Counted from the first letter of the stretch, positions 45,384-54,572 are shown. The stretch is DNA of 64,000 nt from Fen-178 sp963722575 (GCA_963722575.1 CAVRNR010000005.1:748289-812288), one strand, 5' to 3'. Notes: a model not told the origin generated them from the letters alone. Numbers and translations are program-made.

Positions 45384-45470
45384 TGGTGCGGATGATAGGA
45401 CTTGAACCTACACTCCCTCGCGGGAACTGGAACCTAAATCCAGCGCGTCTGCCAATTTCGCCACATCCGC
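45384..45470 (-). tRNA. tRNA-Leu (TAG)
   Basis: 87 nt with encoded CCA. The acceptor stem GCGGATG pairs with CATCCGC. The anticodon stem-loop CTGGATTTAGGTTCCAG gives anticodon TAG. A long variable arm (TTCCCGCGAGGGAGT) marks it as a class II tRNA. Confidence 0.95.
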
Positions 45471-45493
45471 AGGCACTGAAGGAATTATAGCGT

Positions 45494-45547
45494 GGCGGGG
45501 GTGCGGCGGGTAGCGGGGGTGCGGCGGGTGGCGGGGGGGCGGCGGGT
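45494..45547 (+). repeat. 18-bp tandem repeat, three units
   Basis: Three adjacent 18-mers of the form RGCGGGGGTGCGGCGGGT; the first base alternates G, A, G, and the third unit has one T-to-G change. There is no spacer. This G-rich tract lies in the gap between tRNA-Leu and the small membrane protein gene. Confidence 0.85.
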
Positions 45548-45749
45548 AGCGCTGGATCGGGAAATCAAAGGGGCCGCGGTAGGGATGCCGGTTGTCCGGC
45601 ACCCCCGCACGGACCCGTGCGGACGCTCATTAGCGCACACGGTTCTTATCTTGGGTGATTGCCGCAAAACCGCCATCCCCGAGAGGTACATCCGGAATTG
45701 GGTGGCGCGCATCGTCTCCGTGCCGGCCCGGCCGGCAGATCGGGAAGCC

Positions 45750-45929
45750 TCAGCGGATGAGCCGGATCAGGCCCCAACAGGCCAGGCAGATCCAAAAATC
45801 CACCGCCAGCCCCCAATCGATTTGATAGAGCTGGTGCTGCGCGCGCGGCGGCAGGAACCGCTCCACGCCGAAATAAATGGCGTTGCCCGCCACAACCGCC
45901 GCCAGCGACCGCCAGAAGTCGCGCTTCAT
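45750..45929 (-). CDS. small two-helix membrane protein
   Basis: 59 aa, starting MKRDFWRSLAAVVAGN, with a first hydrophobic span (SLAAVVAGNAIYFGV), a short polar loop (ERFLPPRAQHQLYQID) and a second span (LAVDFWICLACWGLIRLI) ending at Arg. Charges at both ends fit a hairpin-topology inner-membrane protein. I do not recognise a family. No Shine-Dalgarno is visible. Protein-like composition and third-position G+C bias support it. Confidence 0.6.
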   Translation of the reverse strand: MKRDFWRSLAAVVAGNAIYFGVERFLPPRAQHQLYQIDWGLAVDFWICLACWGLIRLIR

Positions 45930-45962
45930 GAGGAGCCGTAACCAGTGTACGATTAAAGCACT

Positions 45963-46859
45963 ATGATGACACGGCGCGATGTATTAGGGACCCTGGGGGC
46001 CTTGGCAGCCGCCCTGGGACGGACGGCCGAGCGGCTTCCGGCCAACAAGAACGTGAAGTGGGGGCTGGGATCGAATCTCTGGAATTCCTTTAAGGGATCG
46101 AAGTTCACGGACATCCTCGACGTGATGCGCGACACCGGGTTTATCGGCCTCCGGTTGACGCAGTTCCCCAGGATTCTGGAGACCTACGGCATCACCACGG
46201 AACAAATGGAAGCCGAAGTTTCCAAGCGCGGGCTGCACGTGGTGACCATTTCCTTCAACGGTCCGGCGCAGGACCCCTCCAGACGCAAGGAAGTTCTGGA
46301 CAGCGCCAAGGCGGACATGACCTTCCTCAAAAACTTCGGCGCCAACCGGCTGGTGGTGTTCTCGCCGGGGCGGCGCGCGGGCACGGACCCGGACGCTTTC
46401 AAAACCATGTGCGAGTGCTATAACCAACTCGGCGAACTGGCCGGCGAGATGGGCTTCAAGGCGGGCCTACACAACCACATGGGGCAGATGGTGCAGAACG
46501 AAGACGAGCTGGACCGGTGCATGCAGATGACCGATCCCAAGCTGTTCTGGCTATCGCCCGATACCGCGCACCTTTACCTGGCCGGCATGGATGCGGCGAA
46601 GATACTCGACCGGTACAAGGACCGTCTGATGCTGGCGGACTACAAAGACGCCAAGCGGGGCCCCGGCGGCTTCCTCCAGAACATCTACGACCTGGGCGAC
46701 GGAGAGGTGGACTTTCCGGCCTGCCATCGCGTGCTGAAGGCGATTTCGTTCAAGAACTGGCTCATCGTGGATCTGGACGTGGCCCGCCAAGGCCCCCGCG
46801 TCAGCTACGAGCGGTGCGGAGCTTACGTGGTCAACACGCTGGAGCCGATTTATGTCTGA
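45963..46859 (+). CDS. sugar phosphate isomerase/epimerase-like TIM barrel
   Basis: 298 aa. A Tat-like start (MMTRRDVLGTLGALAAALG) precedes an IolE/xylose-isomerase-type barrel. Likely metal-site strands are GLRLTQFP, GFKAGLHNHMGQMV, LSPDTAHLYLAGMD, LMLADYKDA and IVDLDVA. It probably acts on a sugar or inositol outside or at the membrane. Overlaps the next gene by 8 bases, so the two are translated together. Confidence 0.85.
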   Translation: MMTRRDVLGTLGALAAALGRTAERLPANKNVKWGLGSNLWNSFKGSKFTDILDVMRDTGFIGLRLTQFPRILETYGITTEQMEAEVSKRGLHVVTISFNGPAQDPSRRKEVLDSAKADMTFLKNFGANRLVVFSPGRRAGTDPDAFKTMCECYNQLGELAGEMGFKAGLHNHMGQMVQNEDELDRCMQMTDPKLFWLSPDTAHLYLAGMDAAKILDRYKDRLMLADYKDAKRGPGGFLQNIYDLGDGEVDFPACHRVLKAISFKNWLIVDLDVARQGPRVSYERCGAYVVNTLEPIYV

Positions 46860-47739
46860 TGTTTCGCGCCGGACTTTCCTGGGGACCACGCTTGCCATGA
46901 CCACGCTCAAGGCCGCCGACTATCGCATCGTCGATTCCCACGTTCACACGTGGAAACACGACCCCGAGTTTCCGTTCGCGCCGGAGGCCAATGTCCCGGC
47001 GCGCGATGCCGCGCCGGAGACCCTGCTGGGCCTGATGAAAGCCAACGGGGTCGCGAAGACCGTCATCATCCAGGTGATTCACTACCGCTACGACAACCGC
47101 TTTCTGGCGCACGTGCTGAAGCAATATCCGGGGACCTTTCAGGGGGTATGCCGCGTGGACCCGCTAGACCCGGCGGCGCCGGACACTCTGTCGCAACTCA
47201 CGGAGCAGGGATTCCGCGGCGTGCGCCTAAGCCCCGGCGGCGGGGCTTCCGGCGACTGGATCGCAGGGCCGCTGATGCCCCCGCTGTGGAAGCGCTGCCT
47301 GGAACTGAAAGTGCCGATGACGGTGCTGGCTCCGATCGGGCGCATGCCGCAGGTGGCCCAGTTGATGGAGAAGCTGCCCGATTTGACGCTGGTGATCGAC
47401 CACATGGCCGATTGCCCGGTGAGCCAGCCGCGGGAGCTCGAAAAGCTGATTGCGCTGAAGCGCTTCCCGAATGTGTTCGTCAAGATTACGCACACCTGGT
47501 CGCTTTCGCGCCAGCCGTATCCGTGGCTGGATGCGCAGGAGCTGGTGAAGCGCCTCTACGACGCCTATGGCCCGCGGCGGTTGATGTGGGGCACCGACTG
47601 GCCGATCATCGAGAACTCCAAGGCGACATACGAGCAGGCGCTCACGGTGGTCCGCGACGACATGAAGTTTCTCAACGCCGACGACAAAAGCTGGATGCTC
47701 AGCAAGACCGTGGAGCGGGTGTGGCCGTTCGGGGGGTAG
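46852..47739 (+). CDS. amidohydrolase-2 family (lactonase-like) hydrolase
   Basis: 295 aa. A short leader (MSDVSRRTFLGTTLAMTTLKA) resembles a Tat signal. The TIM-barrel hydrolase body has VDSHVHTWKHD (first metal His pair), VIDHMADCPV, VFVKITHTWSL and the terminal LMWGTDWPIIE with the catalytic Asp. It is like fuconolactonase and related lactonases. With the isomerase just upstream it likely forms a two-step sugar-acid path; substrate unknown. Confidence 0.85.
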   Translation: MSDVSRRTFLGTTLAMTTLKAADYRIVDSHVHTWKHDPEFPFAPEANVPARDAAPETLLGLMKANGVAKTVIIQVIHYRYDNRFLAHVLKQYPGTFQGVCRVDPLDPAAPDTLSQLTEQGFRGVRLSPGGGASGDWIAGPLMPPLWKRCLELKVPMTVLAPIGRMPQVAQLMEKLPDLTLVIDHMADCPVSQPRELEKLIALKRFPNVFVKITHTWSLSRQPYPWLDAQELVKRLYDAYGPRRLMWGTDWPIIENSKATYEQALTVVRDDMKFLNADDKSWMLSKTVERVWPFGG

Positions 47740-47768
47740 CGCCGCCAAAATCGCCTTTGACCTCTGCA

Positions 47769-47810
47769 TTGACATCTGCCATACTGCTGTCAAGGTGGCA
47801 AGATGGCAGA
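47769..47810. promoter_or_regulatory. overlapping inverted repeats before the RHH gene
   Basis: TTGACA (47769-47774) pairs with TGTCAA (47788-47793), and TCTGCCAT (47775-47782) pairs with ATGGCAGA (47803-47810), which covers the start codon. The arrangement suits an operator for a small ribbon-helix-helix autorepressor. TTGACA may also be a -35 box. Inference only. Confidence 0.45.
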
Positions 47811-47991
47811 GCAACTTCCCCTGATACCGATGGCCAAATCGACTTTTAGGCTTCCGAGAGACCTATATCGCCGTCTCAAGATTTCGGCTATACAGGAGAA
47901 CCGGTCAATAGCCGAAGTCCTCATTGATGCAGTTGAGCTTTACCTTTCCCGAGTGGAAGGCATCCATGACGAATCCCCACGCTCTGCTTAG
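47803..47991 (+). CDS. ribbon-helix-helix (CopG/Arc-like) protein
   Basis: 62 aa: KSTFRLPRDLYRRLKISAIQENRSIAEVLIDAVELYLSR (about residues 12-50), in which KSTFRL forms the ribbon strand and the rest two helices. Such proteins bind DNA as dimers. First of a three-gene restriction-modification unit; the methylase start overlaps its end by 26 bp. Probably a transcriptional controller of the cassette, or the antitoxin-like remnant of another unit. Start has AAGGTGG upstream. Confidence 0.8.
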   Translation: MAEQLPLIPMAKSTFRLPRDLYRRLKISAIQENRSIAEVLIDAVELYLSRVEGIHDESPRSA

Positions 47992-48979
47992 CTCCGCCCG
48001 TCGAGCTGAGGCCTCAGCGGGCCAAAGACCGGGGAACGCCGGATATGCTCTCCACTTAACGGATTGCCTGGTTTGGATGGATGCGCAACCGGAATGTTCC
48101 GTTCAGGCTATCGTCACTGATCCGCCGTACGGGCTGAAGGAATACACTGCGGAGGAAAAGCGGAAACTGCGAAACCGAAGGGGCGGAGTCTGGCGGATAC
48201 CGCCGTCCTTCGATGGTTGCAAACGCAATCCAGTACCCCGTTTCACTGTTCTGACCGAATCGGACCTGCGGCAGCTACGAACTTTCTTCACATCCTTTGC
48301 CGGAAAGGCCCTGCGCATCCTGGTGCCTGGAGGCCATTTGTTCATTGCCAGCAGCCCGTTGCTTTCGCATCTCGTTTATACGCCCCTGATGGCGGCTGGT
48401 TTTGAGAAGCGCGGCGAAATCATAAGGCTGGTCCAGACGCTGCGTGGCGGGGACCGGCCGAAGAATGCGCACAAGGAGTTCCCGGATGTGACTGTTATGC
48501 CGCGATCCGCGTGGGAACCATGGGGCCTGTTCCGAAAACCATGCGAGGGCAGGGTACAAGACAATCTCCGCAAATGGAAGACGGGAGGGCTGAGGCGGGT
48601 AGCGGCTGATGCTCCCTTCCTGGACGTGATCCTGTCGTCTCCCACGCGCGCTGAAGAACGCTTGATCGCTCCGCACCCTTCCCTGAAGCCACAGGCTTTT
48701 ATGCGCCAGATTGTCAGAGCATCCCTCCCACTCGGAATCGGCACCGTACTGGACCCGTTCATGGGCGCCGGGTCCACGATAGCCGCCGCCGTGGTAGTTG
48801 GGTACACGAGTGTAGGGATTGAAATAGATCCGATGTTCTTTGCCATGGCGGAAAAGGCCATCCCGGCGCTCTCTTTGCTTCCGATAAACGGCACAACGCG
48901 TGTGATTAGGGCCAACGGCGTTGTACACTTGAGCGGAAAAGGCAAGACCGACCGTGGCCCTCTCAACCGACGGCTTTGA
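47966..48979 (+). CDS. DNA methyltransferase (N4-cytosine/N6-adenine type)
   Basis: 337 aa from an ATG with GGAAG upstream that overlaps the RHH gene. Motif IV (TDPPYGL) is near residue 55, followed far later by the SAM-binding motif I (DPFMGAGSTIAAAV) and VGIEIDP. This order marks the beta class, typical of type II enzymes. It would protect host DNA at the site cut by the next gene's product. Overlaps the next gene by 26 bp. Confidence 0.9.
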   Translation: MTNPHALLSSARRAEASAGQRPGNAGYALHLTDCLVWMDAQPECSVQAIVTDPPYGLKEYTAEEKRKLRNRRGGVWRIPPSFDGCKRNPVPRFTVLTESDLRQLRTFFTSFAGKALRILVPGGHLFIASSPLLSHLVYTPLMAAGFEKRGEIIRLVQTLRGGDRPKNAHKEFPDVTVMPRSAWEPWGLFRKPCEGRVQDNLRKWKTGGLRRVAADAPFLDVILSSPTRAEERLIAPHPSLKPQAFMRQIVRASLPLGIGTVLDPFMGAGSTIAAAVVVGYTSVGIEIDPMFFAMAEKAIPALSLLPINGTTRVIRANGVVHLSGKGKTDRGPLNRRL

Positions 48980-49568
48980 CCGCTCAGTCCCATTGCCACC
49001 CGGACTGACCATCGCGCACATAAGCGCCGCGATTGAGTTTGTAGAAGAGAAGGCCGAAGAACTCATCGAACTGTATTTCGAGCAAGCCAACATCTTCAGT
49101 GGTGTGGTTGGAATCCTGGGCGTTCGGGCTCTCGATTCACTCAGCCCGTACAAGCGCCACAAGCATCCCGATATAGCTCAGCAGCGATTCCCGGACTTGT
49201 CGCTACGCGGCCGTCTGGGCCCTCCACCAATCGAATCTCTGGAATCCAAGGGCAGTACCAGGCCGTGGGCCATCCAGTCGCACTACAACCACGCGGGGCG
49301 GTACATCGTCTGGCGCTATGCGATTGACCCGACCAAACGTATGAAGCGGGGCCGGCCGGTGCTCGTTTGGCGTGTGGACATACCGTTTCTCAACGAAGAA
49401 CACTGGAAGTACGAAGGCAGCAAAGCCGCCGAAGGGCATGGCGGCCGGACTCACACATTTGGAGGCAAGAATCCAGCCAGCGTGATTTCTGGTGCGATCG
49501 TTTACCAGACCCCAGGAATCGTCCTTTCCAGGGGAGGCCCAACGCTGGTGGACGGCAACGCTTCGTGA
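48954..49568 (+). CDS. putative type II restriction endonuclease, ApaLI-like
   Basis: 204 aa starting at a GTG inside the methylase 3' end. Motifs such as HYNHAGRYIVWRYAIDPT, RPVLVWRVDIPFL and GGRTHTFGGKNPA resemble ApaLI-like endonucleases. The catalytic core cannot be assigned from memory, so the family name is tentative. Placement right after a methylase is the stronger argument. It ends just before rpmB. Confidence 0.6.
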   Translation: MALSTDGFDRSVPLPPGLTIAHISAAIEFVEEKAEELIELYFEQANIFSGVVGILGVRALDSLSPYKRHKHPDIAQQRFPDLSLRGRLGPPPIESLESKGSTRPWAIQSHYNHAGRYIVWRYAIDPTKRMKRGRPVLVWRVDIPFLNEEHWKYEGSKAAEGHGGRTHTFGGKNPASVISGAIVYQTPGIVLSRGGPTLVDGNAS

Positions 49569-49639
49569 ACGCGGTTGCCACATCTGCCGCCGCACTGCTA
49601 TAATTGGTCTTTCGAAATCCGTAGGAGATTCCTGTCTTT

Positions 49640-49831
49640 ATGGCACAAGTTTGCGAAGTGTGCGGCCGCGGACCTCAGTTCGGCAACCGGATCAGTCACG
49701 CCCATAACGTCACCAAGCGGCGTTGGAACCTGAACTTGCAGACGGTTCACGCGGTGGTAAATGGCGTCAACCGCCGCATACGCGCCTGCACCTCGTGCAT
49801 CCGTTCCGGCAAGGTTCAGAAAGTCGCGTAG
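49640..49831 (+). CDS. rpmB: 50S ribosomal protein L28
   Basis: 63 aa with zinc-binding CEVCG at the start and CTSC near the end, and the core GNRISHAHNVTKRRWNLNLQ. Cytoplasmic, in the large ribosomal subunit. The restriction cassette sits directly upstream, so this essential gene may have its promoter within or after that insert. Confidence 0.95.
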   Translation: MAQVCEVCGRGPQFGNRISHAHNVTKRRWNLNLQTVHAVVNGVNRRIRACTSCIRSGKVQKVA

Positions 49832-49861
49832 GAGACTGGCCGGTCCCTTCCGGTCAGGGGG

Positions 49862-49903
49862 GGCCGAGTGCCACTCGGCCGCAGGTTACAAACCTGCCCC
49901 ACA
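49862..49903 (-). repeat. dispersed double-hairpin repeat, copy E
   Basis: GGCCGAGT/ACTCGGCC (49862-49880) is followed by GCAGGTT/AACCTGC (49881-49897) and CCCACA. It lies between the convergent rpmB and DinB-like genes, so it may act as a bidirectional end signal. Confidence 0.85.
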
Positions 49904-49907
49904 AGGC

Positions 49908-50357
49908 TCACAGGCTAGTAGTGAAAATCTGGTCCAGGTGGTGCTCGAGGTGTCTCAGGTAATCGTCTATCAGGAAGGATAGGGCGACGGGCGGCTTGCC
50001 GCCGATCGCGCATTCGTGAGCGAAACTGGACTCCGGCATCGCCTCGATGATGTGCACCAGGTGGCGGTTCAACAGGAGCCAGAGATTCACCAGGTCCGGC
50101 CAGGGTTCGGTGGCGTAAGCTTGCGCGGCTACCCACTCTTCCTGCTCATAGCCGGGGAACTCGAGAACCGGCACAAACTGCGCGCGCACGAAACGCTGGT
50201 GGTTGTTGGCGGCGGAATCGATCAGGTGGCCGAGGATTTCCTTCTTCGACCAGCGGCCGGGCGCGGAACGGCGCGCGGCATCGCTTTCGGAAATGTTGCA
50301 TAGCCGGGGCGGAACCGATCCCAGTATCCGCGCCAGCCGGTTGGCGGCTTCCATCAT
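49908..50357 (-). CDS. DinB-family four-helix protein
   Basis: 149 aa with metal-binding histidines in ILGHLIDSAANNHQRF and the C-terminal HLEHHLDQIF. DinB-fold proteins include thiol-dependent enzymes; the substrate here is unknown. Its ATG overlaps the stop codon of the upstream propeller gene (ATGA), so they share an operon. Confidence 0.85.
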   Translation of the reverse strand: MMEAANRLARILGSVPPRLCNISESDAARRSAPGRWSKKEILGHLIDSAANNHQRFVRAQFVPVLEFPGYEQEEWVAAQAYATEPWPDLVNLWLLLNRHLVHIIEAMPESSFAHECAIGGKPPVALSFLIDDYLRHLEHHLDQIFTTSL

Positions 50358-52639
50358 TTGAGTATCACCTTTGCCAGGCCGGTGTTGCCGGCGCTGTCGG
50401 CGGCGCGAATCACGAGCAGGTGCTCGCCGGGCGTCAGGCCGGTGAGGTCGAGCACGAATTTCTCGCGCAGGGAATCGATGACGCCATCGGCGGCCGCCAC
50501 GGGCACCCAGCTTGCGGCGTCCAGAGAGTACTCGCAGCGGCGCAAGGCGGAGGCGGCGTCGGCGGCGTCGAACTCAATGTGGGCGGCGGCGCCGGAGTGG
50601 CGCACCACGGCGATGGTCACCACCGGCGGCGTATTGTCGATCATCACCGGGGCGCTCACGAGTTGCCCTTCGCGCGCGGTAGCCGGCGGGTTGGCTTCAC
50701 GATCGGAGGCCACCACGCGGAAAAAGTACTTGCCGTCGGCCAGCACGTCGGCGTCGAAGGTGACCGAATTGTCGTGGGTGTCGCCGCGCAGCAGCTTCCA
50801 CTGGGTCTCGTCTTCGCCGCGGAAGTACACGTTATAAACCAGGCGGTCGCCATCGGGATCTTCGGCCTGCCAGGCCACCGTGATCTGCTGCGAGGCGGCG
50901 CGCGGCAGCGTCTGCGTGGGGGTGCCGGCGGCGGCCGAACTGGTAAAGTCTCCGGTGTCGCTCACCGTGACGCTGTAGGCCGCCGAAGACGAGCTGGCTG
51001 CCGGCTTGGCGGTCTGCGAGGCCGCCACGAACTGACTGACGACGTTGACGCTCTTCACCACCGGCGGCGAATTCTGCGGCAGGTAGGCCAGGGTGACGCT
51101 CTCCAGCATCGGAGTCGCCGGCCCAGAGGGCACCCCTCCGCCCGCCAGTTCCGCTTTCCATTGGATGTAGCGCGCGTTGGGGCTGGCGATGTGGGAGCCG
51201 GACGCGTCGGCCAGCGGCTCGGACCAATCGCTCCAGGTGCGGTCGGGCTTGGCCGAATTGCCGGAGCGCGTGCGGAAGCGCAGCGAGCAGCCGGCGGGCA
51301 CGTCCGCGCGCCAATTCAGACTGCCCCAGCGCGACGCGGTGCCGGAATCGTGCACGGGGGCTTCATAGGAGCCGCTCGCGCCCGGCGTTTCCCCCAGGCG
51401 GAAGATGCGGCCCATGTCGCTGGTGGCGGCCAGCACGGAATGGTCCGACGGCAGCAGGCGCGTGGTCTCGCCCTCGTTGGTCTGCGCCACCAGCGTGACG
51501 CGGCGGTCCGGCGCCAGGCCGTAGATGCGGCCGTTGTTGTCGGTGGAGAAGAGAATCTGCTTTTGGAGCGCCAGCAGATCGTAAACGTTTTCCTCCTTGG
51601 AACTCCACAGTGTCTCGACGGTGTTGTCGGGGTTGATGCGAAAGACGGCGGATTTATCGACGCCGCTTACGTCCACCACCGGCGTGAACTGCGTGCTCAC
51701 CTGGGGAGTGGAAACCGGAGCGGCCGGTTGCGGCTGCGGCTTGGCGGGCTCGGGCGGCTTGATTTCACCGGGACCGGTGTTCTGGGCTTCCACGGTGATG
51801 GTAGTGGTGGCCGTGGCCGCGCCCGCGCCGCCGGCCACGCCTTGCGCGGCCTGCGCGGCGCTTTGCACCTGTTTGGCCACGGCGCCGCCCAGCGCCGCCA
51901 CGTACACCGTGCCATCCGGCATGGGAACGATGGCGCGGATTTCCGGCAGGCTCGCATCGTAGAGCACGAAGGCTTTGTCCTTGGCGGAAATGCGGTAGAG
52001 AATGCCGTTGGGCTCGGTGCCCGCCAGCACCCGGCCTTCGGAATCCACGGCCAGCCCGGTGATGTGCGACTGGCCGGTATCGTAGTACAACTCGCCGCGG
52101 CCCGCGGCGGTAACGCGGAAGACCTTGCCCTGGTCGCCCGTGCCCACGTAAAGCGCGCCGTCGGGCCCCGTTGCCAGCGACCAGATATAGCGGGTCTGGG
52201 GCGCGAAGTATTCCGTGGCCTGGCCGTTTTCGATGCGGTAAACCTTGCCATCGGGTGAGGTGCCGGCGTAAACCGCGCCGCCGCGGTCCACCGCGACGGC
52301 GAAGACTTCGGGCTGCTCGGCGGTCCACAGCAGCGAGCTCTTGCCGGTGCGGTCGATGCGATAAACCCGGCCGCGGTGGCCGGTGCCGGCGTAGAGCGTT
52401 CCATCGGGGGCTTCCGCCACGCTCCAGATCACCGGCTGGCCGGACGTGAAGACGGTCTCCAGTTTCGGCGCCAGCGAGAGGCGGCCCTCGCGGCTGAGCG
52501 AGATGCCATCGAAGCGGCCGCGGACGAAATCGCTGTACGAGTTCATTTCCCAGGCTTGGGTGCCGCTGGCGAGCGCGTAGGCGGCGAGCGCGGCGACGAG
52601 TGCGGCAGAGCGGGCGGAATAGTGCATGGCAACGATCAT
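50354..52639 (-). CDS. secreted beta-propeller protein with fibronectin-like C-terminus
   Basis: 761 aa. A signal peptide is followed by repeated blades with the pattern [AS]VA.[AD].[DG]G..[YL].GT....[KR][VI]YRI, for example TLYAGTGHRGRVYRID, AVYAGTSPDGKVYRIE and ALYVGTGDQGKVFRV. A Pro/Gln-rich linker and more blades follow. Two Ig/fibronectin-like domains end it (DPDGDRLVYNVYFRG and VVTIAVVRHS). It is probably a structural or binding protein at the cell surface; no catalytic residues are evident. Downstream of and overlapping the S55 peptidase gene. Confidence 0.75.
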   Translation of the reverse strand: MIVAMHYSARSAALVAALAAYALASGTQAWEMNSYSDFVRGRFDGISLSREGRLSLAPKLETVFTSGQPVIWSVAEAPDGTLYAGTGHRGRVYRIDRTGKSSLLWTAEQPEVFAVAVDRGGAVYAGTSPDGKVYRIENGQATEYFAPQTRYIWSLATGPDGALYVGTGDQGKVFRVTAAGRGELYYDTGQSHITGLAVDSEGRVLAGTEPNGILYRISAKDKAFVLYDASLPEIRAIVPMPDGTVYVAALGGAVAKQVQSAAQAAQGVAGGAGAATATTTITVEAQNTGPGEIKPPEPAKPQPQPAAPVSTPQVSTQFTPVVDVSGVDKSAVFRINPDNTVETLWSSKEENVYDLLALQKQILFSTDNNGRIYGLAPDRRVTLVAQTNEGETTRLLPSDHSVLAATSDMGRIFRLGETPGASGSYEAPVHDSGTASRWGSLNWRADVPAGCSLRFRTRSGNSAKPDRTWSDWSEPLADASGSHIASPNARYIQWKAELAGGGVPSGPATPMLESVTLAYLPQNSPPVVKSVNVVSQFVAASQTAKPAASSSSAAYSVTVSDTGDFTSSAAAGTPTQTLPRAASQQITVAWQAEDPDGDRLVYNVYFRGEDETQWKLLRGDTHDNSVTFDADVLADGKYFFRVVASDREANPPATAREGQLVSAPVMIDNTPPVVTIAVVRHSGAAAHIEFDAADAASALRRCEYSLDAASWVPVAAADGVIDSLREKFVLDLTGLTPGEHLLVIRAADSAGNTGLAKVILK

Positions 52640-54462
52640 TCCTTAATTTCCACCTGGATGGTTTTGGAGCCGGAGACCACCATGTCGCCCGCGTCCACCT
52701 CCATCTCCGCGACTTTGGAGTTGCGGGTCTGGGTGATGCCGGCGAGGCTGGATTGCGATCCCGCCAGAATGAGAGCCACGGAGGCCGGCGGGTCCGGCAG
52801 GTCGGCGCCTTCCAGTTGAAACGCGGGGTCGGCGCGCCACACGCGGACGTAAGCCTTGGTGTTGGGGTGCAGATTGTTCACCGTGGCGATCAACTGGCCG
52901 GCGCTGCGGGGGTTCGAGGTGAGGATCTGGCGGAAATCCGCGAGGTTGGCGGTGTTGGCGTCGGCCACCGTGAAGTACAGCGGTCCAGGTTCGGCGCCGA
53001 TGGGCACCTGGTATTCCACCTGGCGCGTGGTCTCGGCCCCGTTCTCGCCGGCTAGCACGACGTTCAGCAGCACTTTGTCGCCGGGCCGCGCTTCGCGCCG
53101 CGAAACCGAGATGCCATCGATGGTCAGTTGCTTCTTCTGGTCGAAAGCTTCGATATGGATCGCCACCCTCTTCAGTTCGAGCGAGCTGAAGCCGCCTTGC
53201 ATCACGTAGGCCACGGGGACGGCGGCGGAAAGCGAAACCAGCATGGCCGAGCCGTTATCGCCGGCGTACATGTTATCGAGCCGCACCGGCGCGGGCGCAT
53301 TCTGGAATTCGACTTCTCCGGTGACGCGGATGCTGGAAGCGCCCACGGTGCGCTCGGTGGCGTCGATGGCGGAGTAGACGGCCAGTTGGAGGAGCAGCGG
53401 CGAAAGCAGCGCGTCGTCGACCATCTGCGCCTGGTAAGACTCGACCGGGCGGCCGGCTCGCGATACGCCGATCGAGACCGGCACCAGGGCCGCGCGCCGG
53501 CCCAGCTCGCCGGCAATGGCGGTGTCGCGATCCTGCGAGATGGTGCCCATCCATTCCCGGGGCGAGGCCAGTTTGAAGGACGTGTTGAGGTTGGGCAGCA
53601 GCGCGATGACATCGGCGCGGGCGAAGGGCAGCGCGGTCGACCCGACGGCCAGGAACCGGTGTCCGAAAGCCCAGACGCGATTGCCGTCGATGTAGGTGAC
53701 GGTGCCATCGGCGCCCACGCTGAGGTCTCCGGCCATCAGCTCGACGCTGATCATGGAGCCGGGCTTGAGATCGGCGGGGTTGCCCATGCCCGGTTCGATT
53801 TTTCCGCCCGCGGTGATGCCCTGGCGCAACTCCAGGCCCAGAGCGCGCAGTTGGGGCTCGAACGCCTCCAGCGTGGCGCGGCTGAACCCGCCGAAAGAGA
53901 TGGGGGTGGCGATATCCACCATGCGGGTTTCGCCGGCGGGCCCAGCGGGCACCCCGGGTCCAGGTTTCGACAGAACGCGCGTCAGGTCCCGATCCGCCAG
54001 TGCGATGGCGGCGCGCTGGACCGGCCCCGCGGCGGACGGCAAGGCCGTGGCGGGCCGCATCATGTCCTGGATGGGCCGTATGCCGGCGATGGGATCTTTG
54101 GCGAACGGAAACGCCATGGCCACCGCGCCCACCAGCTTGCCGTCGATATAGACCGGGCTGCCGCTCATGCCCGCCATGACCCCGGCATGTTCCAGCGGCC
54201 CGCCCGAGAGGCGCGCCAGGATGAGCGATTCCTTGGGACCGACGTTATCCAGCACGCCCAGGATTTCGACCTGGAATTCGTCGACCTGGCTACCCGAGAA
54301 GACGGTCCTGCCGATGCCGCGCATGCCGGGCTTGACGTCCTGCAAAGGGAAGAAGCCGGTTTGCGCGGCGAGAGCCGTGGCTAGCGCGAAGAGGGCCGGG
54401 ACCACGAAGCGGGGCACACAACCATTGTAGCCTTGCGCCGCGCCGGAATTGCGCGGCCGCAT
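52636..54462 (-). CDS. SpoIVB-type (S55) serine peptidase domain protein
   Basis: 608 aa with signal peptide FVVPALFALATALAAQ. The S55 catalytic segment is GVMAGMSGSPVYIDGKLVGAVA (about 94-116) with Ser102 as nucleophile in GMSGSP. The remainder is beta-rich and has no clear further family. In spore formers S55 cleaves a regulatory complex; in Acidobacteriota such proteins are secreted, of unknown target. The start could be the in-frame GTG at 54417. It overlaps the propeller gene by 4 bp. Confidence 0.82.
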   Translation of the reverse strand: MRPRNSGAAQGYNGCVPRFVVPALFALATALAAQTGFFPLQDVKPGMRGIGRTVFSGSQVDEFQVEILGVLDNVGPKESLILARLSGGPLEHAGVMAGMSGSPVYIDGKLVGAVAMAFPFAKDPIAGIRPIQDMMRPATALPSAAGPVQRAAIALADRDLTRVLSKPGPGVPAGPAGETRMVDIATPISFGGFSRATLEAFEPQLRALGLELRQGITAGGKIEPGMGNPADLKPGSMISVELMAGDLSVGADGTVTYIDGNRVWAFGHRFLAVGSTALPFARADVIALLPNLNTSFKLASPREWMGTISQDRDTAIAGELGRRAALVPVSIGVSRAGRPVESYQAQMVDDALLSPLLLQLAVYSAIDATERTVGASSIRVTGEVEFQNAPAPVRLDNMYAGDNGSAMLVSLSAAVPVAYVMQGGFSSLELKRVAIHIEAFDQKKQLTIDGISVSRREARPGDKVLLNVVLAGENGAETTRQVEYQVPIGAEPGPLYFTVADANTANLADFRQILTSNPRSAGQLIATVNNLHPNTKAYVRVWRADPAFQLEGADLPDPPASVALILAGSQSSLAGITQTRNSKVAEMEVDAGDMVVSGSKTIQVEIKE

Positions 54463-54495
54463 TGACCCGGAGTGCCGGGTAGAGTAGTATGGAAG

Positions 54496-54572
<77 letters not shown>

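Noticed and set aside
45494..45547. CRISPR array
   Set aside because: The units are adjacent with no spacers.
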